Of a DNA stretch of 64,000 bases, positions 52,734 to 61,579 are shown piece by piece (positions within the stretch are counted from its first letter, which is position 1; the number at the start of each line of letters is the position of its first letter). Under the pieces are notes generated by a model. The model was not told the DNA's origin, searched no databases, and worked only from the letters and a program-made list of their open reading frames with translations. The stretch spans positions 62,001-126,000 of the forward strand of contig JAVEDP010000003.1 of the NCBI GenBank assembly GCA_030841085.1, read 5' to 3'. The DNA comes from Pyrinomonadaceae bacterium (GTDB lineage Bacteria; Acidobacteriota; Blastocatellia; Pyrinomonadales; Pyrinomonadaceae). The translations under genes were made by a program, and so were the position numbers.

Positions 52734-53879
52734 TTATTTCTCAAAATTCTTCAATGCTGCTTTGATGCGCTCAACACCTTCCGTCAACACCGGCAAGTCC
52801 GCGCAAAATGAAACGCGCAGAAAGCCTTCGCCCTCGCTGCCAAACGCGTTACCCGGAACTGTTACGACGCCCGCCCCCAAAAATGTTTCGGCAACCTCGA
52901 GCGACGATCCATAGTCATGGATATCTACCATTGTATAGAACGCGCCGTCCGGCGTAATGCAACGTAGACCCGCGCCGCGCAACGCTGCCAGCAAGTGATC
53001 GCGCCGGCGGTGAAAGGTGGCGCGAATCTGCCGGCGCGCTGCAACGGCTTCATCGCTCCATGCGGCGAGGGCCGCCTTCTGCGAAATTGTTGAAGCGCAG
53101 GTCGTGACATAACCATGCAACAAATGAGCAGCCCGAATCACCGTCTCCTCGCCAAGAATCCATCCCAAACGCCAGCCAGTCATACACGTCGATTTTGAAA
53201 GACCGCTAATCACCAGCGTGCGGGGATAGAATTCAGATATTGAACCGGGACGTTCTCCGGTGTAGTAAAGGTCGCGATAGATTTCGTCGCTGATGATGAA
53301 CGCGTTCGACCCGCTTTCCTCAAGAGCCTGGGCCATCGCTCGTAGTTCCTCGCTCGTCAGCGTGCGACCCGTTGGGTTGGATGGACTGGTGCAAACGACG
53401 ACCTTCGTCTTCATGCTAAGCCGCTGTTTGAAGTCTTCCAAATCAAAACTGAAATCGTTCGCGGCCGGGAGTTTATAGAAAGTCGGACTGCCGCCCGCCA
53501 TGCGCGTAATCGTCGGATAAGCAACGAAGCCGGGATTGGGAATCAACACTTCATCGCCTGCTTCGACGAGAGTCATCAGAGCAAGATACATAGCTTCCTG
53601 CGAGCCGGCAGTGACGATGACTTGATCGGTGGAGAGATTCAGGTGTTGATAATCATGGGCCACGCGTTCGCGCAGCGCAGGCAATCCAGCTTGCAGCGTG
53701 TAGCCGTTCCGTTCCTCCTGAATAACGCGCATTGCCTCGCGGCGAATCACTTCAGGAGTCGGCAGATCCGGTTCGCCCAGGCCGAAACTAATGTCGCCCG
53801 GCTTCGCGCGATCGGTGATCTGGCGAATCGGGCTCTTCTCAATCCCGCGCAGAAATGCTGGTGGTTGAAACTGTTTCAA
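52734..53879 (-). CDS. Class I/II PLP aminotransferase
   Basis: 381 aa. PLP Lys in SGLSKSTCMTGWRLGW, with SPSNPTGR, SDEIYRDLYY and RVSF. The family includes aspartate aminotransferases and the DapC/succinyl-DAP aminotransferases. Within a cluster of dap genes it is a good candidate for the N-succinyl-2-amino-6-ketopimelate step, otherwise missing here. Specificity cannot be read from sequence. Confidence 0.85.
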   Translation of the reverse strand: MKQFQPPAFLRGIEKSPIRQITDRAKPGDISFGLGEPDLPTPEVIRREAMRVIQEERNGYTLQAGLPALRERVAHDYQHLNLSTDQVIVTAGSQEAMYLALMTLVEAGDEVLIPNPGFVAYPTITRMAGGSPTFYKLPAANDFSFDLEDFKQRLSMKTKVVVCTSPSNPTGRTLTSEELRAMAQALEESGSNAFIISDEIYRDLYYTGERPGSISEFYPRTLVISGLSKSTCMTGWRLGWILGEETVIRAAHLLHGYVTTCASTISQKAALAAWSDEAVAARRQIRATFHRRRDHLLAALRGAGLRCITPDGAFYTMVDIHDYGSSLEVAETFLGAGVVTVPGNAFGSEGEGFLRVSFCADLPVLTEGVERIKAALKNFEK

Positions 53880-53943
53880 TTGCGAAGTCCTCTGATTAGT
53901 GACAACTCGTGAGCCATTTCTAGTCGTCCATTAGCGGTACAAC

Positions 53944-54960
53944 TTATGCCAGCGCCTTGCCAAGCTCGACCAACAAACTGTTAGCTTCCTCGACGGTTAG
54001 GTAGGGGGTTTTGATTGTCCTTGCCCAAAAGAAGGTCTTACCTAGGACAGTGGAAACTTGGCTGAAGGGCATGAATTTCTTTATGTCTGGATCCTTGTGA
54101 GGCACGGGGGTTAAGAATCTCACGTCGCGGTAGCGTTCGTCCGGCCCGTTGTCCTTAGCAACGCCTCGCACTTCTGCAGCAGCGACGATACCAAGACCCT
54201 TGTGAGAGAGGAACACAATGTCTTTAGGGTTTAAGTAATTAACGACGTGTTTGACGGCACCGTAAGCTGCGATCTTCTTGTTTTCAATCATGTCCCATAC
54301 TGCCTCCTCATTCCAGCTACGGTTTGTGTCGAAGATTACGCCTTTCGCGGAAGACGGATTTTGATGGCGGTCATACGGAAGTGCAAAGAATTCAAAATAA
54401 TACTTGCCACCGATTGAATAAATTCTATAAGGCAGGAAATCGACTGAGAGCCCGCGCCGCTTCCAGTAATCCACCGCTGCAATCAGCGAGTCATCCGCAG
54501 CGCTTCCCATAATCCAAAACTTTTGATGTCGATTGAACTGGAGCGGTTCCAACGGCGTTTGGAGACCAAAGGCCTCACGATGAGCATCTAACAGAGAGGT
54601 TTCAGAATTCCTGCTGTATGTCTTAAACTTTTCTTCAAGCTTGCTGTAAGTCCACTGACCCGCATCTTGTCCGTAGCGCAATACTTGAACCATCGCATCC
54701 GAACTCGCGGAGCTTCGCTTCAGTTCGAAAATAAACAAGTCGCCGACACTATCTAGAGCATAGAGGTCGGCTTCGGCTTGCATTGGCCTTTCTCGGAAAA
54801 TCGGCATGAGCGCTCTGTCTTCAAACAACACATCCAACAGATGAGTGTCGACTAATTCCTCAAGGTCCTTCTCAATCCTCCCAAGGCCAGCAAAGTCAGT
54901 GAAAGGCAGAGACTCCAATTCGTGCGGGTTTCGACCTTCAAAAGTTAGCTCATAAAGCAT
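53944..54960 (-). CDS. Putative PD-(D/E)XK nuclease-like protein
   Basis: 338 aa. N-terminal third holds AEADLYALDSVGDLFIFELKRSSAS, a D-x(n)-ExK core as in restriction-type and NucS-like nucleases. The C-terminal region (KDIVFLSHKGLGIVAAAEVRG) recalls EVE/PUA-like modified-base readers. Together these suggest a DNA or RNA defence/repair function, but neither domain is certain. It lies in an accessory patch inside the lysine cluster. Confidence 0.6.
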   Translation of the reverse strand: MLYELTFEGRNPHELESLPFTDFAGLGRIEKDLEELVDTHLLDVLFEDRALMPIFRERPMQAEADLYALDSVGDLFIFELKRSSASSDAMVQVLRYGQDAGQWTYSKLEEKFKTYSRNSETSLLDAHREAFGLQTPLEPLQFNRHQKFWIMGSAADDSLIAAVDYWKRRGLSVDFLPYRIYSIGGKYYFEFFALPYDRHQNPSSAKGVIFDTNRSWNEEAVWDMIENKKIAAYGAVKHVVNYLNPKDIVFLSHKGLGIVAAAEVRGVAKDNGPDERYRDVRFLTPVPHKDPDIKKFMPFSQVSTVLGKTFFWARTIKTPYLTVEEANSLLVELGKALA

Positions 54961-55057
54961 ATCGATTTCGTTTCGCGCCCGACATCATATGACTTGAATG
55001 CGATGAAAAGTAACCAGTATTTCTATTTGTTGCGGAGATTCCTGCAGGGAATCTAAC

Positions 55058-55372
55058 TTAGATGACCTGAATGCCGTGCGTTGTGATTAGGATGTCGACT
55101 TGTTGGAGAGACTCTTTGAGGTATTCTTTAAAATCTTTGAAGAATCTTCTCGCTGCTCTGTCATTTGCCGTGATGATTTCTATCTTGATGATATCGTCAA
55201 AATATTCCACACCTCCGTATTTCCATCTTCCCTGATACGGAGCTGATAATGAACTCACAGTGACCCCACCAAAGGTGTCCGCAAGCTCATCCCAAACGCC
55301 GACTATTTTCGCTGACTCAATCGACTCGCCATCGTTGTATTTCAAAGGCAAGTAGATTTCGTACTTTCTCAT
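55058..55372 (-). CDS. Hypothetical protein (104 aa), coupled to upstream small gene
   Basis: ATG 55372 overlaps the stop of the upstream gene (ATGA); a longer frame to 55495 shadows it. The sequence begins MRKYEIYLPLKYNDG and carries a ferredoxin-like alternation of strands and helices. No family recognised; two-gene unit of unknown role, possibly toxin/antitoxin-like in layout. Confidence 0.62.
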   Translation of the reverse strand: MRKYEIYLPLKYNDGESIESAKIVGVWDELADTFGGVTVSSLSAPYQGRWKYGGVEYFDDIIKIEIITANDRAARRFFKDFKEYLKESLQQVDILITTHGIQVI

Positions 55373-55572
55373 ATTGCCAGCGACGGTTTGGGCATTCGAA
55401 TTTTGCTGGTATCTAGTTTTTTGAAAGGAATGCGTTTGCGTTTGAGTATCTTTATATGCTCGTCCCGCACTCCATATCTTTTCTGAGGAAGGCACACTAT
55501 TGGGAATCCAGTCTTGACGAGCAGGAGCAATGCATCAGTCCTGTAAGCTTCGGGGATTTGTATGTAAGTCAT
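55369..55572 (-). CDS. Small hypothetical protein (67 aa), first of a coupled pair
   Basis: ATG 55572 has AGAGG six bases upstream; ATG 55590 is also in frame. The sequence reads MTYIQIPEAYRTDALLLL and is basic toward the C-terminus (KILKRKRIPFKKLD). No family recognised. Confidence 0.58.
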   Translation of the reverse strand: MTYIQIPEAYRTDALLLLVKTGFPIVCLPQKRYGVRDEHIKILKRKRIPFKKLDTSKIRMPKPSLAI

Positions 55573-55721
55573 AGACAACCTCTGGTTCAAAAATAGGTGC
55601 CTGGTACAGGGCTGTCAAGGTTGCGGGTCATCGCAGCTAAACCCAATCTTGCAAGGCTTCTTTTAACCGAGCGAGGAAGTGGAGACTTGCGGAGAAATAG
55701 TTCAGGGATTAGCGCAATGGA

Positions 55722-55907
55722 CTACCTGATAATCCATGAGGGAAGCTCATGCTCGACTTCCTCGATTGAAATTCGATCGCCACGATCAAGCTCTTCCAAT
55801 CCCTTTCGCACCGCTGCGATAAACTCGATCTGCTGGGCCATGTCATGCAGCGAAGCATCGTCGGGAATGCGCTCAAGCAAGTCTTCAATAATCTCTTTGT
55901 TGCTCAT
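55722..55907 (-). CDS. Antitoxin-like small protein (61 aa)
   Basis: 61 acidic residues ending in GDRISIEEVEHELPSWI, a pattern common in RelB/ParD-type addiction-module antitoxins. It begins three bases after the stop of the DUF104 frame. No toxin gene was found downstream, so it may be an orphan. Confidence 0.6.
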   Translation of the reverse strand: MSNKEIIEDLLERIPDDASLHDMAQQIEFIAAVRKGLEELDRGDRISIEEVEHELPSWIIR

Positions 55908-55910
55908 GTC

Positions 55911-56119
55911 CTATCCCCTTAGACTGTTTACGTAGTTGATGCCATCCTTCGTATCCGCGCGGTCGGCCCACATTCCAGCAAAACCAAGTTCTCGAATAGG
56001 TAAATTTTTTTCTCGGCTCGGTTCGCGATTGAGGTGAATCTCTACCACCGTTCCTTCCGTGAGCTCTACTTTGCCAAGCGGCTTGAAGACACCCTTTCAT
56101 ATTTTGCTTCGATAACCAT
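55911..56119 (-). pseudogene. AF2212-like (DUF104) antitoxin, frameshifted
   Basis: From ATG 56119 the frame reads MVIEAKYER, then breaks; from the next frame GKVELTEGTVVEIHLNREP follows to TAG 55911. Adding one G to the GGG run (+ strand CCC near 56092-56094) would restore the DUF104 pattern MVIEAKYERGVFKPLGKVEL. Either a one-base deletion or a sequencing error. Confidence 0.7.
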
Positions 56120-56188
56120 GAGCCATACATCTAATGCAATATCTAATAGATGTTAGGAGTTACTCTAAGCTCGGTCAAGTTCTACACA

Positions 56189-57022
56189 TCACCGCAGATA
56201 GTCTTCCAACTGCACCGACGCATCAGTTTTCTCATCACGATATTTCACGATCACCGGCGCGTAAAGTGACAAGCCCCAGGCGCGACCCGCTTCGCTGCGC
56301 ACGTTGCGCGCGCCGGGAACGACAACTGCGCCGGCAGGAATCTCAAGCGGCGCTTCGGCTGTTCGTTGATAAATCTTTTCCCGCGCCAGATCGTAAACGG
56401 GCGTTGAGCCGGTGAGAATTGTTCCTGCTGCCAGTACCGCGCGCTCGCGCACAATCGTTCCTTCGTAAACGCCGCAACCGCCGCCAACAAGTACGTCGTC
56501 TTCAATTATCACCGGCACCGCACCAACCGGTTCCAGCACGCCGCCGATCTGCGCCGCGGCCGAGAGATGCACGCGCTTGCCGATTTGCGCGCACGATCCG
56601 ACCAAGGCGTGGCTGTCGATCATCGTGCCTTCGTCGACGTAAGCGCCGACGTTGACATACATCGGCGGCATGCAAACAACGCCCGACGCGATGTATGCGC
56701 CCTCGCGTATGCTCGAGCCACCGGGCACGATGCGAATGTTTTCGTTAAGCGTGGTCGGGCGGGTGCGGTACGTTTCTTTGTCGAAGAAACGAAGCACCGA
56801 CGAGGCGGACATATCCACCAGTTGGCCCATGCGAAACCCGAGCAGTATTCCCTGCTTCACCCAGGAGTTTACTTTCCAGGTTCCGTCGGCCGCGCGTTCA
56901 GCCGCGCGCACCTCGCCCCGATTCAGGGCAATCTTAAACTGACCAAATAAGGCGCGATCGTCCGGACCAAAATCACCGCCGACGCGCGCGCTCAATGCTT
57001 CGATGTCTTCACGAAGTAGCAT
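56189..57022 (-). CDS. dapD: 2,3,4,5-tetrahydropyridine-2,6-dicarboxylate N-succinyltransferase
   Basis: 277 aa, usual length. Hexapeptide left-handed helix with PGGSSIREGAYIASGVVCMPPMYVNVGAYVDEGTMIDSHALVGSCAQIGKRVHLSAAAQIGGVLEP and the conserved C-terminal PAGAVVVPGARNV. Succinylates tetrahydrodipicolinate using succinyl-CoA, showing that the succinylase branch is used. Start overlaps the end of dapA by 14 bases. Confidence 0.95.
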   Translation of the reverse strand: MLLREDIEALSARVGGDFGPDDRALFGQFKIALNRGEVRAAERAADGTWKVNSWVKQGILLGFRMGQLVDMSASSVLRFFDKETYRTRPTTLNENIRIVPGGSSIREGAYIASGVVCMPPMYVNVGAYVDEGTMIDSHALVGSCAQIGKRVHLSAAAQIGGVLEPVGAVPVIIEDDVLVGGGCGVYEGTIVRERAVLAAGTILTGSTPVYDLAREKIYQRTAEAPLEIPAGAVVVPGARNVRSEAGRAWGLSLYAPVIVKYRDEKTDASVQLEDYLR

Positions 57023-57929
57023 GCGACGCTTCCTTAAGTAAACCCAGCTCGACCATCACGTCGCGTAAACGCGCGCGACTGCTTTCCTGAATCGGTACCA
57101 GCGGCAAGCGAAAGTTCTCGCCAATCAAGTTCATCATTGCCAGCCCGGCTTTCACCGGTCCCGGGCTCGACTCGATAAAATTCGTTTCCATCAGCGGTAG
57201 CAAACGATAGTGCAGCTCACGTGCCTCGTTCCATTTTCCCGCCAGCGCCAGATCGACAAGACGCGACATGAGTTCGGGAGCTTGATTCGAGGCAACAGAA
57301 ATCAAGCCGTCGCCGCCAAGCGCAATCAACGCGAAGGTAATCGCGTCATCGCCTGAAAGAACATTAAACCCCGCAGGCCGCCCGCGCAGAATTTCCATAA
57401 TCTGCGATAAGTTTCCCGACGCTTCCTTAACCGCAACGATGTTTTCGCAATCGCGCGCGAGCTTTAGTGTAGTTTCGGCGGCGATGTTGCACGACGTGCG
57501 ACCGGGCACGTTGTAAATAACAATCGGCAGGTCGACAGCTTCAGCAATCGCGCGAAAGTGAGCATAGAGACCGTGCTGCGTGGGCTTGTTATAAAACGGC
57601 GCGACCACGAGGACTGCGTCGGCGCCGAGCCGTTGCGCGATTTTCGAATTCTCAATAGCGGCTGCGGTGGAGTTGCTGCCGGTGCCGGCGATGACTTTCG
57701 CGCGGCCGCGCGCCAGCTCGATCGCTCGACTGATGACGCGTTGGTCCTCTTCCTCCGTCATCGTCGCGCTCTCGCCAGTCGTGCCGCAGGGCACGAGCAA
57801 GCGCACGCCGTTGTTAAGTTGATACTCAATCAAACGAGTTAGCGCCTCATCATCGATCGCGCCGTCAGATGTGAATGGCGTCACGAGGGCAGTTGCGCAA
57901 CCACGCAGCCAGTCAGTCTTTTGTGTCAT
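57009..57929 (-). CDS. dapA: 4-hydroxy-tetrahydrodipicolinate synthase
   Basis: 306 aa. Condenses pyruvate with aspartate semialdehyde. Schiff-base Lys in IVAVKEASG, GTTGES substrate motif, and Tyr in IYNVPGRTSCNI. Overlaps dapD. Confidence 0.95.
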   Translation of the reverse strand: MTQKTDWLRGCATALVTPFTSDGAIDDEALTRLIEYQLNNGVRLLVPCGTTGESATMTEEEDQRVISRAIELARGRAKVIAGTGSNSTAAAIENSKIAQRLGADAVLVVAPFYNKPTQHGLYAHFRAIAEAVDLPIVIYNVPGRTSCNIAAETTLKLARDCENIVAVKEASGNLSQIMEILRGRPAGFNVLSGDDAITFALIALGGDGLISVASNQAPELMSRLVDLALAGKWNEARELHYRLLPLMETNFIESSPGPVKAGLAMMNLIGENFRLPLVPIQESSRARLRDVMVELGLLKEASHATS

Positions 57930-57960
57930 TTTTGTACCTCACGTTGAAAAGCAAACCGGA

Positions 57961-58112
57961 GATTTTCCATTTACCATTTGCCATTTACCATTTTTCATTT
58001 CATGGATGATCGTCGGTGGTCCAACCAGAAAACTGAGTGGTTTCTAACCACTGCCCGACTGCCGCCAATGACAAATGACAAATGAAAAATGGCAAATGGC
58101 AAATGGAAAATC
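57961..58112. repeat. Inverted repeat of ATTTNCCATTT type between dapB and dapA
   Basis: Left arm 57961-58001, right arm 58069-58112: runs of CCATTT/AAATGG that pair as a long stem with about 65-base loop. Confidence 0.8.
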
Positions 58113-58118
58113 TTGTTT

Positions 58119-58829
58119 TCACTGCCTCTGACTACCGATCAATAACTCGTCAATCACTTCCGAAAACTCATAAACACCTTTGCGGCCAATGATCCAACGC
58201 GCGGCCAAAAGCGCGCCAGCAGCGAAGCCTTCGCGCGAGCGGGCCATGTGCGTCAGCGTGATTTGATCGGCAGCGGAATCAAAACCTACTCGATGCGTTC
58301 CCGGAATGTACCCGGCACGCGTCGACGCGATTGGAATCTCGGCCTTAATGAATTCAGCCAGCACATTCTTTAACTGCAGCGCGGTGCCGGACGGCGCATC
58401 ACGCTTGCGCGAATGATGCTGCTCTTCAATGAACGCCTCATATTGATCCAGCCCGCTGAAGAGTTGTGCGGCGTTCCGGACGATGCGATAGAAAACATTC
58501 ACCCCGATGGAGAAATTTGCGCCATAGACCAGCGCGCCAGCGTGTTCAATTATGATTTCCTTCGCGCGGCTTTCCTGATCTTTCCAGCCGGTAGTTCCCT
58601 CGACCAATGGCACACCGGCCAGCGCGCACGCCTCGACGTTTTTCAGCACAATTGCTCCTACGGAAAAATCAATGGCGACATCATGACGACGTAACATTGC
58701 GGCCAACTCGTCGACGTCTTGATCAGACTCGTTCGACGTTAGCTTGACTCCGATTTGATCGCCGGCAGCCTCTGCCTGCTGTTCGACAAGTTGTCCCATG
58801 GCGCCATATCCAATTAAGGCCAACTTCAT
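58119..58829 (-). CDS. dapB: 4-hydroxy-tetrahydrodipicolinate reductase
   Basis: 236 aa from ATG 58829, which overlaps the dapE stop (ATGA); the longer frame to 59048 is a shadow. Rossmann motif IGYGAMGQL and the signature EQHHSRKRDAPSGTAL. NAD(P)H-dependent. Confidence 0.94.
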   Translation of the reverse strand: MKLALIGYGAMGQLVEQQAEAAGDQIGVKLTSNESDQDVDELAAMLRRHDVAIDFSVGAIVLKNVEACALAGVPLVEGTTGWKDQESRAKEIIIEHAGALVYGANFSIGVNVFYRIVRNAAQLFSGLDQYEAFIEEQHHSRKRDAPSGTALQLKNVLAEFIKAEIPIASTRAGYIPGTHRVGFDSAADQITLTHMARSREGFAAGALLAARWIIGRKGVYEFSEVIDELLIGSQRQ

Positions 58830-59872
58830 CGCGGCGCTCCTTCTGCAATTTCTCCAGCGTGCGTCACACCTGCCGTCGCCAGTAGACTGCGCGCCAGTCC
58901 GGCATAAAGCGTGACCGCTTCCCGGAGCTCGCGCTTGCTTATGTATTCGCCGTCCGTGTGCGCCTGGAAAATCGATCCTGGCCCAATCAAAAGCGGTTGA
59001 CCCCAGCGCGATAGGTAGGGAATGTCGGTTGTAAACCGCACCACGCATTGCTCAAAACCGCCAACTGTAAATAGACGGATCGGATCGTGCACCGATAAAT
59101 ATTCGACTTCAGCACGGCCTGCGACCACCATTTCTAAAATGGATTTCACTGCGTTCGCATCGTTTACCAGCCGCAGTTGCAGAACGGCTGAGGCCTCGGC
59201 CGGTATAACATTCGCGCGCGTGCCGCCGCTGATGACTCCTATGTTGCAGGTTGTTTCGCCGAGCAACGCATCGCTGGGCCATTGGCAATCGCGAATGTCC
59301 TGCAGCACATCGAGCAGTTTTTCAATTGCCGAGTCGCCCTGTTCCGGGTACGCCGAATGCGCGGATCGTCCCCTCGCGTTCAGCGTTAACCGCAACGAAC
59401 CTTTGGTGGCACTGGCCAGTTTATTGTCGGTGGGCTCGCCGTTGATCAGGTATTCGCACTCACTCGCCGGCGGATGAGCATTCGCGATGCGCGCGCCCTC
59501 ACTTCCCGCCTCTTCATCAACCGTAAACAAAAGTCCGACTTCGTTCACGCCTTCTGCGCGTAATTGTTCAGCCGCGGTAATCTGAGCGGCAATGATTCCC
59601 TTGGCGTCACAGGCGCCGCGACCATAAATCACTTCATCGTTTTCGCTGGCGGCGATGTGCGGCGGTACTGTGTCCATGTGCGTCGAGAGCACAACTCGCG
59701 GGGGGGCGGCGGTGGTTGCAAAAACGTTAAAGCGGTCTTTCTCAACTTCTTGTCGCTCAACCTTGTAACCCAAACTTTCGAGGTGCGCCGAAAGAAACTC
59801 GCCGGCGGCTTGTTCGTCACCGGTAACGGATGGAATGTCAATTAATTTCTTTGTTAGTTCAAACAGGTCCAT
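58826..59872 (-). CDS. dapE: M20 family deacylase, probable succinyl-diaminopimelate desuccinylase
   Basis: 348 aa from ATG 59872; the upstream open frame to 60040 is encoded by a palindromic element. Zinc ligands in LSTHMDTVPP, GRGACDAKG, VDEEAGSEG and HTDGEY. The M20 family also includes ArgE and LysK; the dapD neighbour favours DapE. Desuccinylates N-succinyl-LL-DAP. Confidence 0.82.
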   Translation of the reverse strand: MDLFELTKKLIDIPSVTGDEQAAGEFLSAHLESLGYKVERQEVEKDRFNVFATTAAPPRVVLSTHMDTVPPHIAASENDEVIYGRGACDAKGIIAAQITAAEQLRAEGVNEVGLLFTVDEEAGSEGARIANAHPPASECEYLINGEPTDNKLASATKGSLRLTLNARGRSAHSAYPEQGDSAIEKLLDVLQDIRDCQWPSDALLGETTCNIGVISGGTRANVIPAEASAVLQLRLVNDANAVKSILEMVVAGRAEVEYLSVHDPIRLFTVGGFEQCVVRFTTDIPYLSRWGQPLLIGPGSIFQAHTDGEYISKRELREAVTLYAGLARSLLATAGVTHAGEIAEGAPR

Positions 59873-59956
59873 CGGATTCGTCGTTAGTCCACTGCCAGGA
59901 ACCGGTTCACTCTTATGAAGCGGGTAGTATCGTAATTTCAGTTTTCTCTGTGTAAC

Positions 59957-60031
59957 CTTCGTGTTCTTTGTGCCTCTGTGGTGCACAGCTACCCTAAAAA
60001 AGACCACCACAGAGACACAAAGGACACTGAG
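59957..60031. repeat. Inverted repeat between lysC and dapE
   Basis: Arms 59957-59983 and 60005-60031 (CTTCGTGTTCTTTGTGCCTC type), four mismatches, 21-base loop. Confidence 0.8.
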
Positions 60032-60066
60032 GACGCACAAAGGTATTCGAACCAGAACAACACCGG

Positions 60067-61485
60067 TTAAGCGGGAACGCTAACGCCCCACTCGTCGATT
60101 GCCGTGTGTTCCTCTCCGGACTGCTCAAAAAATTCCTTATGCAGCCGCATGACCGCTTCGCGCGCGCGCGATTCCTCGACTGCAAAGGTTAAGTTAATCC
60201 GCGACGCCCCCTGCGAGATTAGAGAAACGTTAATATCGCTAATTGTCGAGAAAATTCGCGCCGCAATTCCCGGCGTGCTGCGCAGACCCTCGCCGACGAT
60301 GCACAGAATTGCCCGCTCCTCCTCTATAGATACGGTCCCAAGTTTCTCAAGCTCGGCAACGATCGTCGGCAGCGCGGTGGTATCGTCGAGCGACAACGAC
60401 ACGCTCACTTCGGAAGTCGTAACAACGTCGACTGCCGTTCGATACTTATCAAAGATTTCAAAGATGGCGCGCAGGAAGCCGTAAGCGCCGAGCATGCGCG
60501 CGGAAGTAATCTGCACAGTTGTGACGCCGGTTTTGTGAGCGATAGCTTTTACGGTTTGTGGTGACATTTCACTTTCGCCAACTACGACCGTGCTGCGTCC
60601 GTCGGGAGCGCGTGAGTTGCAGATGCGCACCGGAATATCGCGTTCAACCGCTGGATGCAATGTCTTTGGATGAAGTACGCGCGCGCCAAAGTAAGCGAGC
60701 TCGGACGCCTCGGCGAAAGAGAGACGCGGCACAGTACGCGCCTTCGGCGCAACGCGCGGATCGGCGGTAAGCACACCGGGCACATCGGTCCAAATTTGAA
60801 TCTCTTCCGAATCCAGAGCCGCACCGATTATTGCCGCCGTATAATCCGAACCGCCACGGCCGAGCGTTGTCGTCTCGCCCGTTACCGTCGATCCAATGAA
60901 ACCGCCCAACACCGGAACGCATGCGCTTTCGATAAGCGGCCGCAATTGTGCCCGCGTGTTCGTAAAAGTTTCAGTCATCAACGGAACAGCACAACCAAAG
61001 TCGTCGTCGGTAATAACGCAACGACGTGCGTCAACGTCACACGCTGAATAATTGTTTTCGAGGAGCACTGCCGCCAGCAGTGCTGCGGAAAGTCGCTCGC
61101 CATTTGACGCGACCGCATCTTCCAACGCCTTGCGCCGGCGCCGGTCTGCATTCAGCTCAGTTGCCGCTGTCTTCAGTAGATCTTTGATTTCGGTGCGGCT
61201 GTGCTCCACTAGTTGTCGTAAACGATCGCCTTCTTTGGACAGCAGCGCGTCAATCACTCTCGAGTGTCGATCAAAATGTTTTTCGAGCGAGACCAGGCCG
61301 GCATCCGCGGCTGTGTTAGCTGCTTCTTTCACACTCGCAATCAGGGCATCCGTGAAACGGGCCATCGCCGAGACCACTACGACCGGCCGCCGCTCGATGC
61401 GCTCGGCCACGATGCGCGCGGCATTCTGGAAAGCGGTGGCGCCTTCCAACGACGTGCCGCCAAATTTCATAATGATCGAGTTCAT
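60067..61485 (-). CDS. lysC: Aspartate kinase
   Basis: 472 aa, monofunctional. KFGGTSLEG at the N-terminus, GRGGSDYTAA nucleotide site, and two ACT regions in the C-terminal third (VTTVQITSARMLG, LCIVGEGLRS) that usually give feedback control by lysine. First enzyme of the aspartate pathway and first gene of the dap operon. Confidence 0.94.
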   Translation of the reverse strand: MNSIIMKFGGTSLEGATAFQNAARIVAERIERRPVVVVSAMARFTDALIASVKEAANTAADAGLVSLEKHFDRHSRVIDALLSKEGDRLRQLVEHSRTEIKDLLKTAATELNADRRRRKALEDAVASNGERLSAALLAAVLLENNYSACDVDARRCVITDDDFGCAVPLMTETFTNTRAQLRPLIESACVPVLGGFIGSTVTGETTTLGRGGSDYTAAIIGAALDSEEIQIWTDVPGVLTADPRVAPKARTVPRLSFAEASELAYFGARVLHPKTLHPAVERDIPVRICNSRAPDGRSTVVVGESEMSPQTVKAIAHKTGVTTVQITSARMLGAYGFLRAIFEIFDKYRTAVDVVTTSEVSVSLSLDDTTALPTIVAELEKLGTVSIEEERAILCIVGEGLRSTPGIAARIFSTISDINVSLISQGASRINLTFAVEESRAREAVMRLHKEFFEQSGEEHTAIDEWGVSVPA

Positions 61486-61579
61486 AAACCCAAGTTGCAG
61501 TCTAGCACCTGCTCCGCCAAGCCAAATAAGAGTTTCATTGTTTTATTTGCACTGCACACGAGCCACAATCCACTCGACG

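Noticed and set aside
55597-55935. 112-aa + strand reading frame
   Set aside because: Runs antisense to the antitoxin-like gene and lacks a ribosome site.
58829-59048. N-terminal extension of dapB
   Set aside because: Lies inside dapE in another frame; ATG 58829 with an ATGA overlap and a Rossmann start is clearly better.
59873-60040. Hydrophobic N-terminal extension of dapE resembling a signal peptide
   Set aside because: It is the translation of the inverted repeat at 59957-60031.
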